A stretch of 64,000 bases of DNA from positions 6,155 through 70,154 of the forward strand of contig JBBQFL010000022.1 of the NCBI GenBank assembly GCA_038321965.1. The letters run 5' to 3'. The DNA comes from UKL13-2 sp038321965 (lineage in GTDB: Bacteria > Pseudomonadota > Gammaproteobacteria > Burkholderiales > Usitatibacteraceae). The notes beneath the pieces were generated by a model. The model was not told where the DNA came from and did no database searches. It saw nothing but the letters and a program-made list of their open reading frames with translations. Shown here piece after piece: positions 8,975 through 16,438 of this stretch (the first letter of the stretch is position 1; each line of letters opens with the position of its first letter). The translations under genes were made by a program, and so were the position numbers.

Positions 8975-9187
8975 GGCGCAGCGAATGTATCACAAGCGGT
9001 TTCGATCTCACCTGCGGTGTGTGATGAACGTGGGGACGTTCTGGCACCCAGCACACGCGTCTGCTAGCAACACATCGCCCTAAAGGTATGGCGAAATGAT
9101 GGCGTGCTTATTGCATGTAATTGCTTGCTCTTTCAGTCGCACGATTTGTTTTATCTGTCTCGCCCCTTTGTAACCAGGAGATAAGAA

Positions 9188-9838
9188 ATGAATTTGCTAG
9201 GCTTGATCGAATCGCAAATGATATCCAACCGATTGCCGCTGGTGGCTGTGACCTTAGCGGCGGTCCCGCATACCAATACGCCTACCGTGCTGACCCTGCA
9301 CTGGCACGGTTTTGTCGAAGTGCGCCTCACTGACGACTCCGAGACCGTCGCCTACCAGTCGGTGCCCAGCTCGGCATTGCAGGTCAACGAGCGCTGGGAC
9401 CGATTCGACGACCTCGATCACGAGGCCCTTGAAACAGCGTGGGAGCTGGGCGCTTGGAATCTGGAGCGCACTGAGGCACAGCCGTTCGCCCGCCTAGGTG
9501 CTGAGTCGCACGAAACGGTGATCGGCATGCATGCCTTTGGTGCGTCACCGATCTGCATCGACGGCGATTCGCCGATTGTCGCCGACGTGCCCGACGCGGA
9601 TGACCTCATTGAAGCGGCATCACGCGAAGGCTATGTGCAGTGGCTGTTTCGTCCGGTGCGGGGCGGATTGTGGAGCAAAACCAGCGATGACGAAACGCTC
9701 GAAGCCGGTGGATACCGCAATCCGACCTGCCCATTGCTGAGCAAGCCAGTTGCAGCAAGAACGTTACACGCCAGAGCGCGCAGAGTAATTTACCCGTTCG
9801 GGCGGAGTAGACCCGCACTACTGGCGGGCGACAGCTAG
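9188..9838 (+). CDS. Conserved protein of unknown function
   Basis: A 216-residue soluble protein with AGGAG 7 bases before the ATG. The central part is rich in conserved-looking aromatic and acidic stretches (LHWHGFVEVRLTDDSETVAYQSVPSSALQVNERWD, AWELGAWNLERTE, EGYVQWLFRPVRGGLWSKTSDD). I recall similar uncharacterised proteobacterial proteins but cannot name a domain or a function. The last 30 residues (after about residue 185) are arginine/alanine-rich and look less constrained, so the original C terminus may be altered. It is monocistronic and followed by an inverted-repeat element. Confidence 0.65.
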   Translation: MNLLGLIESQMISNRLPLVAVTLAAVPHTNTPTVLTLHWHGFVEVRLTDDSETVAYQSVPSSALQVNERWDRFDDLDHEALETAWELGAWNLERTEAQPFARLGAESHETVIGMHAFGASPICIDGDSPIVADVPDADDLIEAASREGYVQWLFRPVRGGLWSKTSDDETLEAGGYRNPTCPLLSKPVAARTLHARARRVIYPFGRSRPALLAGDS

Positions 9839-9879
9839 CGAATTGTTCGGGGAGTGTTCTGATAATTTTTCAAAAAAAA

Positions 9880-9970
9880 CTGTCATTTCGAGCGCGGCGA
9901 GGAATCGGCTTCGACGTCAAGAAGCGATGTCGCCGATTCCTCCCCCAATCAAGCCGGCTCAAAATGACAG
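9880..9970. repeat. Miniature inverted-repeat element (TGTCATTTCGAGC type)
   Basis: The left end CTGTCATTTCGAGC (9880-9893) is followed by GAGGAATCGGC (9899-9909). The right half has GCCGATTCCTC (9932-9942) and ends AAAATGACAG (9961-9970). The halves form a long imperfect hairpin. Short palindromic elements with this TGTCATTTCGAGC end are scattered in many bacterial genomes, usually between genes, as here between a plus-strand and a minus-strand gene. It may also serve as a two-way transcription stop. Confidence 0.65.
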
Positions 9971-9996
9971 CGATACTCACTCGCCTTTGTTAGCGC

Positions 9997-10269
9997 CTAC
10001 TTCCAGCCGGCTTCTTTACTGCAAGCAGTCGTCTCTGCCTTGTGGGTCTTTTCCCAGGTCGTGATCGACGCGGTTTCGTTCTTGTCCATCTTGTCGTTCA
10101 TGCAGCTGCAATATTTCTTGACGACACTCGCAGTCGCGCCTTCGTCCTTGTTGTCTCGCACGCATTTTGCGATCCATTTGTCATCGTCCGCGTCCGCCAT
10201 GGCAGGGCCACCGACCAGCGACAGTGCAAAGCAGGATGCGGCGAAGAGTGTGGAGATTTTTGCTTTCAT
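9997..10269 (-). CDS. Small exported cysteine-containing protein of unknown function
   Basis: The 90-residue product begins with a standard signal peptide (MKAKISTLFAASCFALSLVGGPAMA, cleavage after residue 25). The mature 65-residue part is charged and has four cysteines (WIAKCV, KKYCSCM, TTACSK), enough for two disulfides in the periplasm. Spacing of the ribosome site (AAGGA) is good. It resembles other small periplasmic proteins of unknown role; no neighbour gives a clue. Confidence 0.75.
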   Translation of the reverse strand: MKAKISTLFAASCFALSLVGGPAMADADDDKWIAKCVRDNKDEGATASVVKKYCSCMNDKMDKNETASITTWEKTHKAETTACSKEAGWK

Positions 10270-10465
10270 GATGTTGTCCTTATCGAAATAGAGTTGAATG
10301 TCGCGAATTCGTCGCGCTCGCGGCCGGCAAAGCTAAAAAGATGACCGGCTTATTCTAGTTATCGGATTTCGGAAGCGAAACTGTCACCAAGTTGAAAATA
10401 TTTTTTGCACGCCGTCGCGTTACACGCAGAACGCCATTTGGCGGTCATCTCGGAGCATAAATACT

Positions 10466-10495
10466 TCGAACGCCGCGCCAGTGCTTGTGTTTCGC
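10466..10495 (-). repeat. 30-base dispersed repeat, copy A
   Basis: Read on the minus strand the element starts GCGAAACACAAGCACTGGCG and ends CGGCGTTCGA. Copies B (42897-42926) and C (53719-53748) share at least 25 of the 30 bases. It lies 45 bases before the start of the restriction-modification gene in a 271-base gap that otherwise shows nothing clear. Confidence 0.6.
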
Positions 10496-10540
10496 GTACT
10501 AGTGTGAATCGCGCTGCCTATCGTATGATTCCCGCACAAC

Positions 10541-13500
10541 ATGATGCCAGCAGAATTTATCGCCAAATGGAAAGACAACAAGCTCTCCGAGCGCGCGGGT
10601 GCACAGGCGCACTTTCTCGATCTCTGCGAACTACTCGGCGTCGATAAGCCAGGCGACCCCGACAACTACTGCTTCGAGCGTGGCGCGAAGAAAACCGGGT
10701 CGCTAACGGGCAAGACCGGTTGGGCGGATGTGTGGAAGCGCCAGTGCTTCGCCTGGGAATACAAGACGCCTGGCACCAATCTTGGCCCGGCGCTGAAGCA
10801 GTTGATGACCTACGCGTTGGCGTTGGACAATCCACCGCTGCTGGTCGTGAGCGACCGCGAGCGGATCGAAATCCACACCCATTTCACCGGCACGCCGTCC
10901 GAAGTCGACACCATCGCCATTGGCGACATCGGCACGCCGGAGAATCTGAAAAAGCTGCGCTGGCTGTTCAGCGACCCCGAACAGTTCAAGCCCAAACGCA
11001 CCCGCACCGCCATCACCCTGCAGGCCGCCAAGCTGATCGGCGATCTAGCGTGGGATATGCAGCGACGCAATCACGATCCTCAAAAAGTCGCGCACTTCCT
11101 CAACAAAATCATCTTCTGTCTCTTTGCCGAAGACGCCAAAGGCCCGGCCAGCGAGCCGTTGCTGCCGAACCGTCTGTTCTCGAAAGTGTTGGAAACCGGG
11201 CTCAAGGATGTCGAGCGTTTCCAGCGCCAATTGAAGAATCTGTTCGGTGCCATGTCCAACCGGCACGGCGAGTTCGGCGAGCACATGATCCAGTGGTTTA
11301 ACGGCGGCTTGTTCGATGACGACCTCACCCTGCCGCTCACCCGCGACGATCTCGAAAAACTCACCAACGTCGGCCTGCTCGACTGGAGCGCCATCGAGCC
11401 CTCCATCTTCGGCACCCTGTTCGAACGCGGGCTGGACCCGGCAAAGCGCAGCCAGCTCGGTGCGCACTACACCGATCCCATCTCCATCATGCGTATCGTC
11501 AACCCGGTGATCGTCGAGCCGCTGCTAGCCGAATGGGCGGAAGAGAAGCAACACATCGCCGCGCAGATGGACGTGCTGCACCAACTCGAAAATAGCAGGA
11601 AGCCCACCGAGAAAACCAAGGCCACCAATGCGCTCAAAGATGCCACGCACCGCTACATCGGCTTCAAGGAGCGGCTGAAGAATTTCAAGGTACTGGACCC
11701 GGCTTGCGGTAGCGGCAATTTTCTGTATCTTGCATTGCAAGCGCTGAAAGATATCGAGCTGCGCGTTGGACTTGAGGCCGAGGCGCTGGGACTGGAGCGT
11801 GGTTTTCCGGAAGTCGGGCCGCAGGCGATGCACGGGATCGAGCTCTCGCCATACGCGGCCGAGCTCGCCAAGGTGACGGTGTGGATCGGCGATATTCAAT
11901 GGATGTTGAAGCATGGGTTTGCGCCGAGTAGAGAGCCGATATTGAAAACGCTGGATGGCATCCAATGCCGCGACGCCCTACTCTCCCCTCCCCCCCCGGG
12001 AGAGGGGCCGGGGGTGAGGGCAGCCCAAACAACCGCGAAAGAAGGGCCAGGAACAAGGGCAGCCCCCATACACAATCCACCCCTCCCCGACGACATCAAA
12101 GCCTACGCGCGCACCATGCGTTCCACCCCCACCGACGCGGAAGCATTCGTGTGGGGCGCGCTACGCGACCGGCGCATGGCAGGATTCAAATTCCGTCGCC
12201 AGCATCCAGTGGGCCGCTACATCCTGGATTTCTACTCGCATGATTTAGCCTTGGCGATCGAACTCGATGGCGGCCAGCATCAGGATGCCGTGCCATACGA
12301 TCAGACCAGAACTGACGCGCTTGCCGAGAATGGAATTCGTGTCGTGCGCTTTTGGAACAATGACGTTCTGGCCAATCCGGGCGCGGTGCTTGAAGCGATC
12401 TGGAACGAGGTGCATCAGTCACCCTCATCCCCAGCCCTTCTCCCGGCGGGAGAAGGGAGTCGCCCGGCGGAGTGGCCGACGGTGGACGCGATCATCGGTA
12501 ATCCGCCGTTTCTTGGTGGTAGCAAGATGCGCGAGCAACTTGGCGTAGACTATACCGAAGATTTGCGCAACATTTACCAAGGTGTAGTTCCTGGTGGCGC
12601 AGACCTCGTATGCTTTTGGTTTGCGAAAGCACAGCAAGCCATTGAAAGTGGTGGTGCCAAGCGCGCTGGTTTGGTCGCAACGAATTCCATTCGCCAATCC
12701 ACCAACCGACCAGTGCTGGAACGCATTGTTGCGACCGGAAAAATCTACAACGCGTGGAGCGACGAGGAATGGGTGAATGAGGGCGCGGCGGTGCGCGTTT
12801 CCATTCTTTGCTTCACTAACAATCAACCTGCGCAAGGTTCGCCGTCGCCAATGTTCCTGGACGGACGCGAAGTAGGAAACATCAATGCGAACTTGACCGC
12901 AACGGAAGTCGGGACCATTTCGTTTAATGTGACGCACGCCAAGCCACTCCCGGAAAATGCCGGAATCAGCTTCCAGGGTTCGCAGAAAATTGGCGCATTC
13001 GATATCGATGGCGAACTCGCGCGTGCGTGGCTGAAATTACCCAATCCGCACGGGAATGCGAATAGCGATGTACTCAAGCCAAGCTGGAATGGAATCGACC
13101 TTACACGGCGGCCGCGCGACGGATGGATTATCGACTTTGGCACATCAATGCCCGAAACCGAAGCCGCACTTTATGAAGCGCCTTTTCAACACCTTGTTGA
13201 AAACGTGAAAGCCGAACGACTTGAAAACAATCGCGAGTCATATCGAAAAAACTGGTGGAAGCATGGCGAACCACGCATTGCAATGCGGGCAGCAATTGCA
13301 CCGCTTGGCCGCTACATCGCGACCCCGGAAGTAGCGAAGCATCGCCCGTTTGCAATGGTCCATGGTGCTGTTCTACCCGACAAGAAACTGATCGTTATCG
13401 CAAGCGATAGCGATACTATCTTTGGTGTTCTGACGTCGTACATTCACGAGTGCTGGACCCTAGCCTTGGGTGGACGGCATGGAGTAGGCAATGATCCCTA

Positions 13501-13975
13501 TTACAACCCAACGCTCTGCTTCCAAACCTTCCCCTTCCCCAAAGGCCTAACCCCCAACCTAAAACCCGAGCAATACACCAACCCCCACGCCGCCGACATC
13601 GCCGCCGCCGCGAAGCGTCTGAACGAACTGCGCGAAAACTGGCTGAACCCGCAGGAATGGGTGGACGTGGTGCCGGAAGTCACCGCACTCCCTTCCCCCG
13701 CCGGGGGAAGGGCCGGGGATGAGGGCTGCCAACATCAGTACCCCGACCGCATCATCCCCAAACCCGAATACGCCAAAGCGATCAGGGTACGCACGCTCAC
13801 CAATCTCTACAACAAGCGCCAGGCCGGCGACGTGCAATGGCTTGAAGACGCGCACCGCACACTCGATGCCGCCGTCGCCCGCGCCTACGGCTGGGACGAC
13901 TACACGCCGCAGATGGCGGACGAGGAGATACTGCGACGGTTGTTGAAACTGAACTTGGAGCGCACGGCGAAATGA
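10541..13975 (+). CDS. MmeI-like type IIG restriction-modification protein with in-frame DUF559 insertion
   Basis: The 1144-residue protein combines nuclease, N6-adenine methyltransferase and target recognition in one chain. In order: an N-terminal PD-(D/E)XK nuclease (D63, E73-Y-K75 in the WADVWKRQCFAWEYK region), a helical spacer (about 150-370), methyltransferase motif I LDPACGSGNF (385-394), motif IV GNPPF (653-657), the target-recognition domain (about 770-1000) and a C-terminal helical part. Between motifs I and IV, residues about 482-643, sits an extra DUF559/Vsr-like nuclease domain (ILDFYSHDLALAIELDGGQH) bounded by palindromic repeats. Another palindrome adds residues near 1050. Without these inserts the length is about 970, normal for the family. 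ATG 10541 or 10544 may be used; no strong ribosome site is seen. Coupled to the next gene by ATGA overlap. Confidence 0.9.
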   Translation: MMPAEFIAKWKDNKLSERAGAQAHFLDLCELLGVDKPGDPDNYCFERGAKKTGSLTGKTGWADVWKRQCFAWEYKTPGTNLGPALKQLMTYALALDNPPLLVVSDRERIEIHTHFTGTPSEVDTIAIGDIGTPENLKKLRWLFSDPEQFKPKRTRTAITLQAAKLIGDLAWDMQRRNHDPQKVAHFLNKIIFCLFAEDAKGPASEPLLPNRLFSKVLETGLKDVERFQRQLKNLFGAMSNRHGEFGEHMIQWFNGGLFDDDLTLPLTRDDLEKLTNVGLLDWSAIEPSIFGTLFERGLDPAKRSQLGAHYTDPISIMRIVNPVIVEPLLAEWAEEKQHIAAQMDVLHQLENSRKPTEKTKATNALKDATHRYIGFKERLKNFKVLDPACGSGNFLYLALQALKDIELRVGLEAEALGLERGFPEVGPQAMHGIELSPYAAELAKVTVWIGDIQWMLKHGFAPSREPILKTLDGIQCRDALLSPPPPGEGPGVRAAQTTAKEGPGTRAAPIHNPPLPDDIKAYARTMRSTPTDAEAFVWGALRDRRMAGFKFRRQHPVGRYILDFYSHDLALAIELDGGQHQDAVPYDQTRTDALAENGIRVVRFWNNDVLANPGAVLEAIWNEVHQSPSSPALLPAGEGSRPAEWPTVDAIIGNPPFLGGSKMREQLGVDYTEDLRNIYQGVVPGGADLVCFWFAKAQQAIESGGAKRAGLVATNSIRQSTNRPVLERIVATGKIYNAWSDEEWVNEGAAVRVSILCFTNNQPAQGSPSPMFLDGREVGNINANLTATEVGTISFNVTHAKPLPENAGISFQGSQKIGAFDIDGELARAWLKLPNPHGNANSDVLKPSWNGIDLTRRPRDGWIIDFGTSMPETEAALYEAPFQHLVENVKAERLENNRESYRKNWWKHGEPRIAMRAAIAPLGRYIATPEVAKHRPFAMVHGAVLPDKKLIVIASDSDTIFGVLTSYIHECWTLALGGRHGVGNDPYYNPTLCFQTFPFPKGLTPNLKPEQYTNPHAADIAAAAKRLNELRENWLNPQEWVDVVPEVTALPSPAGGRAGDEGCQHQYPDRIIPKPEYAKAIRVRTLTNLYNKRQAGDVQWLEDAHRTLDAAVARAYGWDDYTPQMADEEILRRLLKLNLERTAK
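11977..12460 (+). mobile_element. Palindrome-flanked DUF559 nuclease insert within the IIG gene
   Basis: The left boundary repeat (about 11977-12020) pairs CTCTCCCC with GGGAGAGGGG. The right boundary repeat (about 12421-12460) pairs CCCTTCTCCC with GGGAGAAGGG. Between them the frame encodes a complete DUF559-type domain (residues about 520-625): YARTMRSTPTDAEAFVWGALRDRR, FKFRRQHPVGRYILDF, then the D563...E574-L-D576 nuclease core and a typical C-terminal VVRFWNNDVL. The insert length keeps the host frame open. Free-standing DUF559 genes often end in the same GC-rich repeat peptide, so I infer that repeat and nuclease moved together. Confidence 0.65.
13688..13725. repeat. GC-rich palindromic repeat inside the IIG coding region
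   Basis: CTCCCTTCCCCC pairs with GGGGGAAGGG around a short loop, followed by the GCCGGGGATGAGGG tail also seen in the other copies. It is translated in frame as LPSPAGGRAGDEG near residue 1055 of the restriction-modification protein without causing a stop. Confidence 0.6.
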
Positions 13976-14646
13976 CGAAAAAGGCCGTTTTGAAAACAAA
14001 TTACGTGTTGGTAGATTTTGAAAATCGTACAGTCAAGTCAATCGCATTGCTGGCGGGCGAACAGTTTCGCGTTTACCTTTTTTTGGACAGGAGTAATACC
14101 AAGGTCGCGACCGAGCTTGCGATGGGGATGCAGTCGCTGGGTGATCGCGCCACCTACGTGAGGCTTGAGTCGGCTGGCAAGAACGTGATGGATTTTCATA
14201 TCGCGTATTACATCGGCGAACTCGCGGCCTCTGACCCGGGCGGGTTCTTTCACATCATTTCCGGCGACAAGACGTTTGACCTGCTGATCGAACACATCAA
14301 GGGCCGGAAGATTTTCGCCGCGCGTTCCGAATCGATTGAGGAAATGCCGTGCTTCCGCGAGCCGCCCGCGCCTGCCCCCGCGAAGTCCAAGAACAAACCG
14401 ACAGCGACAGCTACGGAGCCTGATGACCTGATGGAACACTGGATTGAGCTTGTGTTGGAAGAGCTGATCACGCGCGGCGAATCGCGACCGGTTCGGATGA
14501 AGACACTGGTCAGCACCATTCATGCCCGCATCGGCAAGGATCGTTCCCAAAAAGAGGCGGAAGCGGTCAGGGATGCTCTCGTTGCGCGAAGGATTATTGC
14601 GCTAGATGGCGTCAAATTCACATACAAGCTGCCAAGGGTGAAGTAG
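13972..14646 (+). CDS. PIN/NYN-like nuclease coupled to the IIG restriction gene
   Basis: A 224-residue protein. Residues 8-125 look like a PIN-like fold: NYVLVDFEN with D15 and N18, VMDFHIAYYIGEL with D74, and HIISGDKTFD with D99 and D103, the set of acidic residues expected to hold metal in PIN/NYN RNases. A proline/alanine linker (about 130-148) leads to a C-terminal helical domain (about 150-224) that resembles a winged-helix or OST-HTH-like module, which I infer only from its pattern. The ATG overlaps the stop of the type IIG gene (ATGA), so the two are very likely translated together. It is not a standard partner of MmeI-type enzymes as far as I know. Confidence 0.7.
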   Translation: MTKKAVLKTNYVLVDFENRTVKSIALLAGEQFRVYLFLDRSNTKVATELAMGMQSLGDRATYVRLESAGKNVMDFHIAYYIGELAASDPGGFFHIISGDKTFDLLIEHIKGRKIFAARSESIEEMPCFREPPAPAPAKSKNKPTATATEPDDLMEHWIELVLEELITRGESRPVRMKTLVSTIHARIGKDRSQKEAEAVRDALVARRIIALDGVKFTYKLPRVK

Positions 14647-14690
14647 CGGACTCGAATGCGAAGGAGTATTACGTTTTCGTTCGACGTAAA

Positions 14691-16433
14691 CTAATCATTC
14701 GCCAGCTGTAGTAAGGCCTCGGCAAAGTCTTCAGTGAGGTCGTGGCGGTCAAATAGCACCTGCTTGTTTGCGCTGATCAGCGCACGCAAATCGCGATTCA
14801 CAGTTGAGTTGCCCGCGGCGTCGATAGCTGTACTGACGTAATCTTCCACATTCGTGGCAATCAATGCATCGGCATTCATCATGCGCAACATTGCTGCCGT
14901 CTGGCGACCCCGCATGAAACGGCCGGGCAGGGTCACCACCGGTACGTCACCCGCGAACGCGTCCAGGCTGGTGCCGCCGCCTGACCAATGAAACGGATCG
15001 AGAATGACATCGGCCAGCCTGAGTGCCTGGCGAAAAGCTTGTTGGCTCAACCGCGGCAGGAATTTGACTTGCCCTCTGGCGCCAATTGCGCGCTCGGCCA
15101 GTGATCGTGTCAGCCGGTCCGCAAACGCCATGGTGATCGCACGACTGTCTGCCTGAAAGAACACCAGCACGGCGGCGTGATCGCGTTCGAGAATGTCGAC
15201 AAAGGCTGTGTCCATGTCGGGATGTATCTTGAATAGCGACTGTGGGCAGAAGTACAATCGGCCAACGGCGGGCAGGCCGAAATCTGCGCGACTGTTCATC
15301 GCTGCCACTGTCGGCAACGCGAAGTCGACGCCGATCCCATCGAGCAGCACGACACGCTCCGAGTAATGCAACTCGTAGTCAGCAGGCTCCATCGACTGGC
15401 AACTGAAATAGACGTCGATCATGCTGCTGCCTGTCGTGACCGGATGTCCCCAGGCGGCGCACTGGATGCGCGCGAGGCGGCAATTGGCGAGCAGGTAAGT
15501 ACCGCTACTCATGCCGACTTCCGGGTAGATCAGGATATCCAACGCATCGCCGCGTATCTGCTGTGCGTTGCTGTGCGCATCTCCCTGCAATCGCACGAAG
15601 TGCTCGGCAGCGGCGCCGATACGTGCGGTGACGGCATCGTTGGTCTGCCCGGTGTAATAGACGAATCGCTCAAATCTCGACGCATCGAGTTGCGTGATCC
15701 AGCGCTCAAAATAATTGCCCGCCGTGCAGGCGTAAAACCACTTGCCGACAAAGCCGACGCGAATTTTCCGGTCGACCGTTGATCGCGGTGAATGAATCGG
15801 CGCGGGCTGTCCTGCTTGTTGCCCCGCCCGCAGTGCCGGATCAGCCGCATCGATCATTGAGCCAAGAATATTGGCGTAGCGGCGCTGCAAGGCTAAGTCA
15901 TTTTCGCCCTGATAGGCCAACAGGAAATTGGTTCGCGCCAGCCTGAAGATTTGCGCCGGGTCGCGCTGCAGCGAAGGCAACATTGCCTCAAGCTCAGTCA
16001 AGCCCGTTTCAAATTTCTGCCGTTTTGCCGACAGGTCGGGCTTGTCGGCGTACACCATCGGCAATAGCAGGCGTGCATCGATCTGAAGGGACAAACATGC
16101 CGGATGGTGCACTGCGGCCTTCGCGGCAATGTCCCGCGCTTGTTCAGAGAGCCCCTGCTCCTGTTTCACAAAAACCAGCAGGGACAAGAGAATTTCGTCG
16201 GCGCTAAACAGCGCCAGCGCCTGGGAGATCGCTGCTTCTGCGCGCGGGAATTGTCTGGACTCTGCCAACCATCTTGTCAGCGACCGCCAGGCTGCGAGAT
16301 CGTGCGGATGGGTGCGTACGCGGGTTTCGTAGAGTTCGATGGCGCCGGCGACATTGCCAGATCTGTACAGTTCGCTGGCGCGCGCCTCGAACTGGCTAGC
16401 CTCTTCCGAATCTGGTTGAACGGCAGTCGGCAC
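14691..16433 (-). CDS. TPR-containing GT41-family glycosyltransferase (third of three)
   Basis: The 580 residues comprise an N-terminal TPR region (about 1-190; ELYRSGNVAGAIELYETRVRTHPHDLAAW) and a C-terminal GT41/SPINDLY-like catalytic region (about 222-580; KIRVGFVGKWFYACTAGNYFERW, LDILIYPEVGM, CAAWGHPVTTGSSMIDVYFS, YFCPQSLFKIHPDMD, DPFHWSGGGTSLDAFAGDVPVVTLPG). The second half carries the nucleotide-sugar binding Rossmann fold. Family members attach GlcNAc or hexose to proteins in the cytosol (OGT, HMW1C) or are uncharacterised. Start is 5 bases after the stop of the previous paralogue, so same operon. Last gene of the cluster. Confidence 0.82.
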   Translation of the reverse strand: MPTAVQPDSEEASQFEARASELYRSGNVAGAIELYETRVRTHPHDLAAWRSLTRWLAESRQFPRAEAAISQALALFSADEILLSLLVFVKQEQGLSEQARDIAAKAAVHHPACLSLQIDARLLLPMVYADKPDLSAKRQKFETGLTELEAMLPSLQRDPAQIFRLARTNFLLAYQGENDLALQRRYANILGSMIDAADPALRAGQQAGQPAPIHSPRSTVDRKIRVGFVGKWFYACTAGNYFERWITQLDASRFERFVYYTGQTNDAVTARIGAAAEHFVRLQGDAHSNAQQIRGDALDILIYPEVGMSSGTYLLANCRLARIQCAAWGHPVTTGSSMIDVYFSCQSMEPADYELHYSERVVLLDGIGVDFALPTVAAMNSRADFGLPAVGRLYFCPQSLFKIHPDMDTAFVDILERDHAAVLVFFQADSRAITMAFADRLTRSLAERAIGARGQVKFLPRLSQQAFRQALRLADVILDPFHWSGGGTSLDAFAGDVPVVTLPGRFMRGRQTAAMLRMMNADALIATNVEDYVSTAIDAAGNSTVNRDLRALISANKQVLFDRHDLTEDFAEALLQLAND

Positions 16434-16438
16434 GGCAA

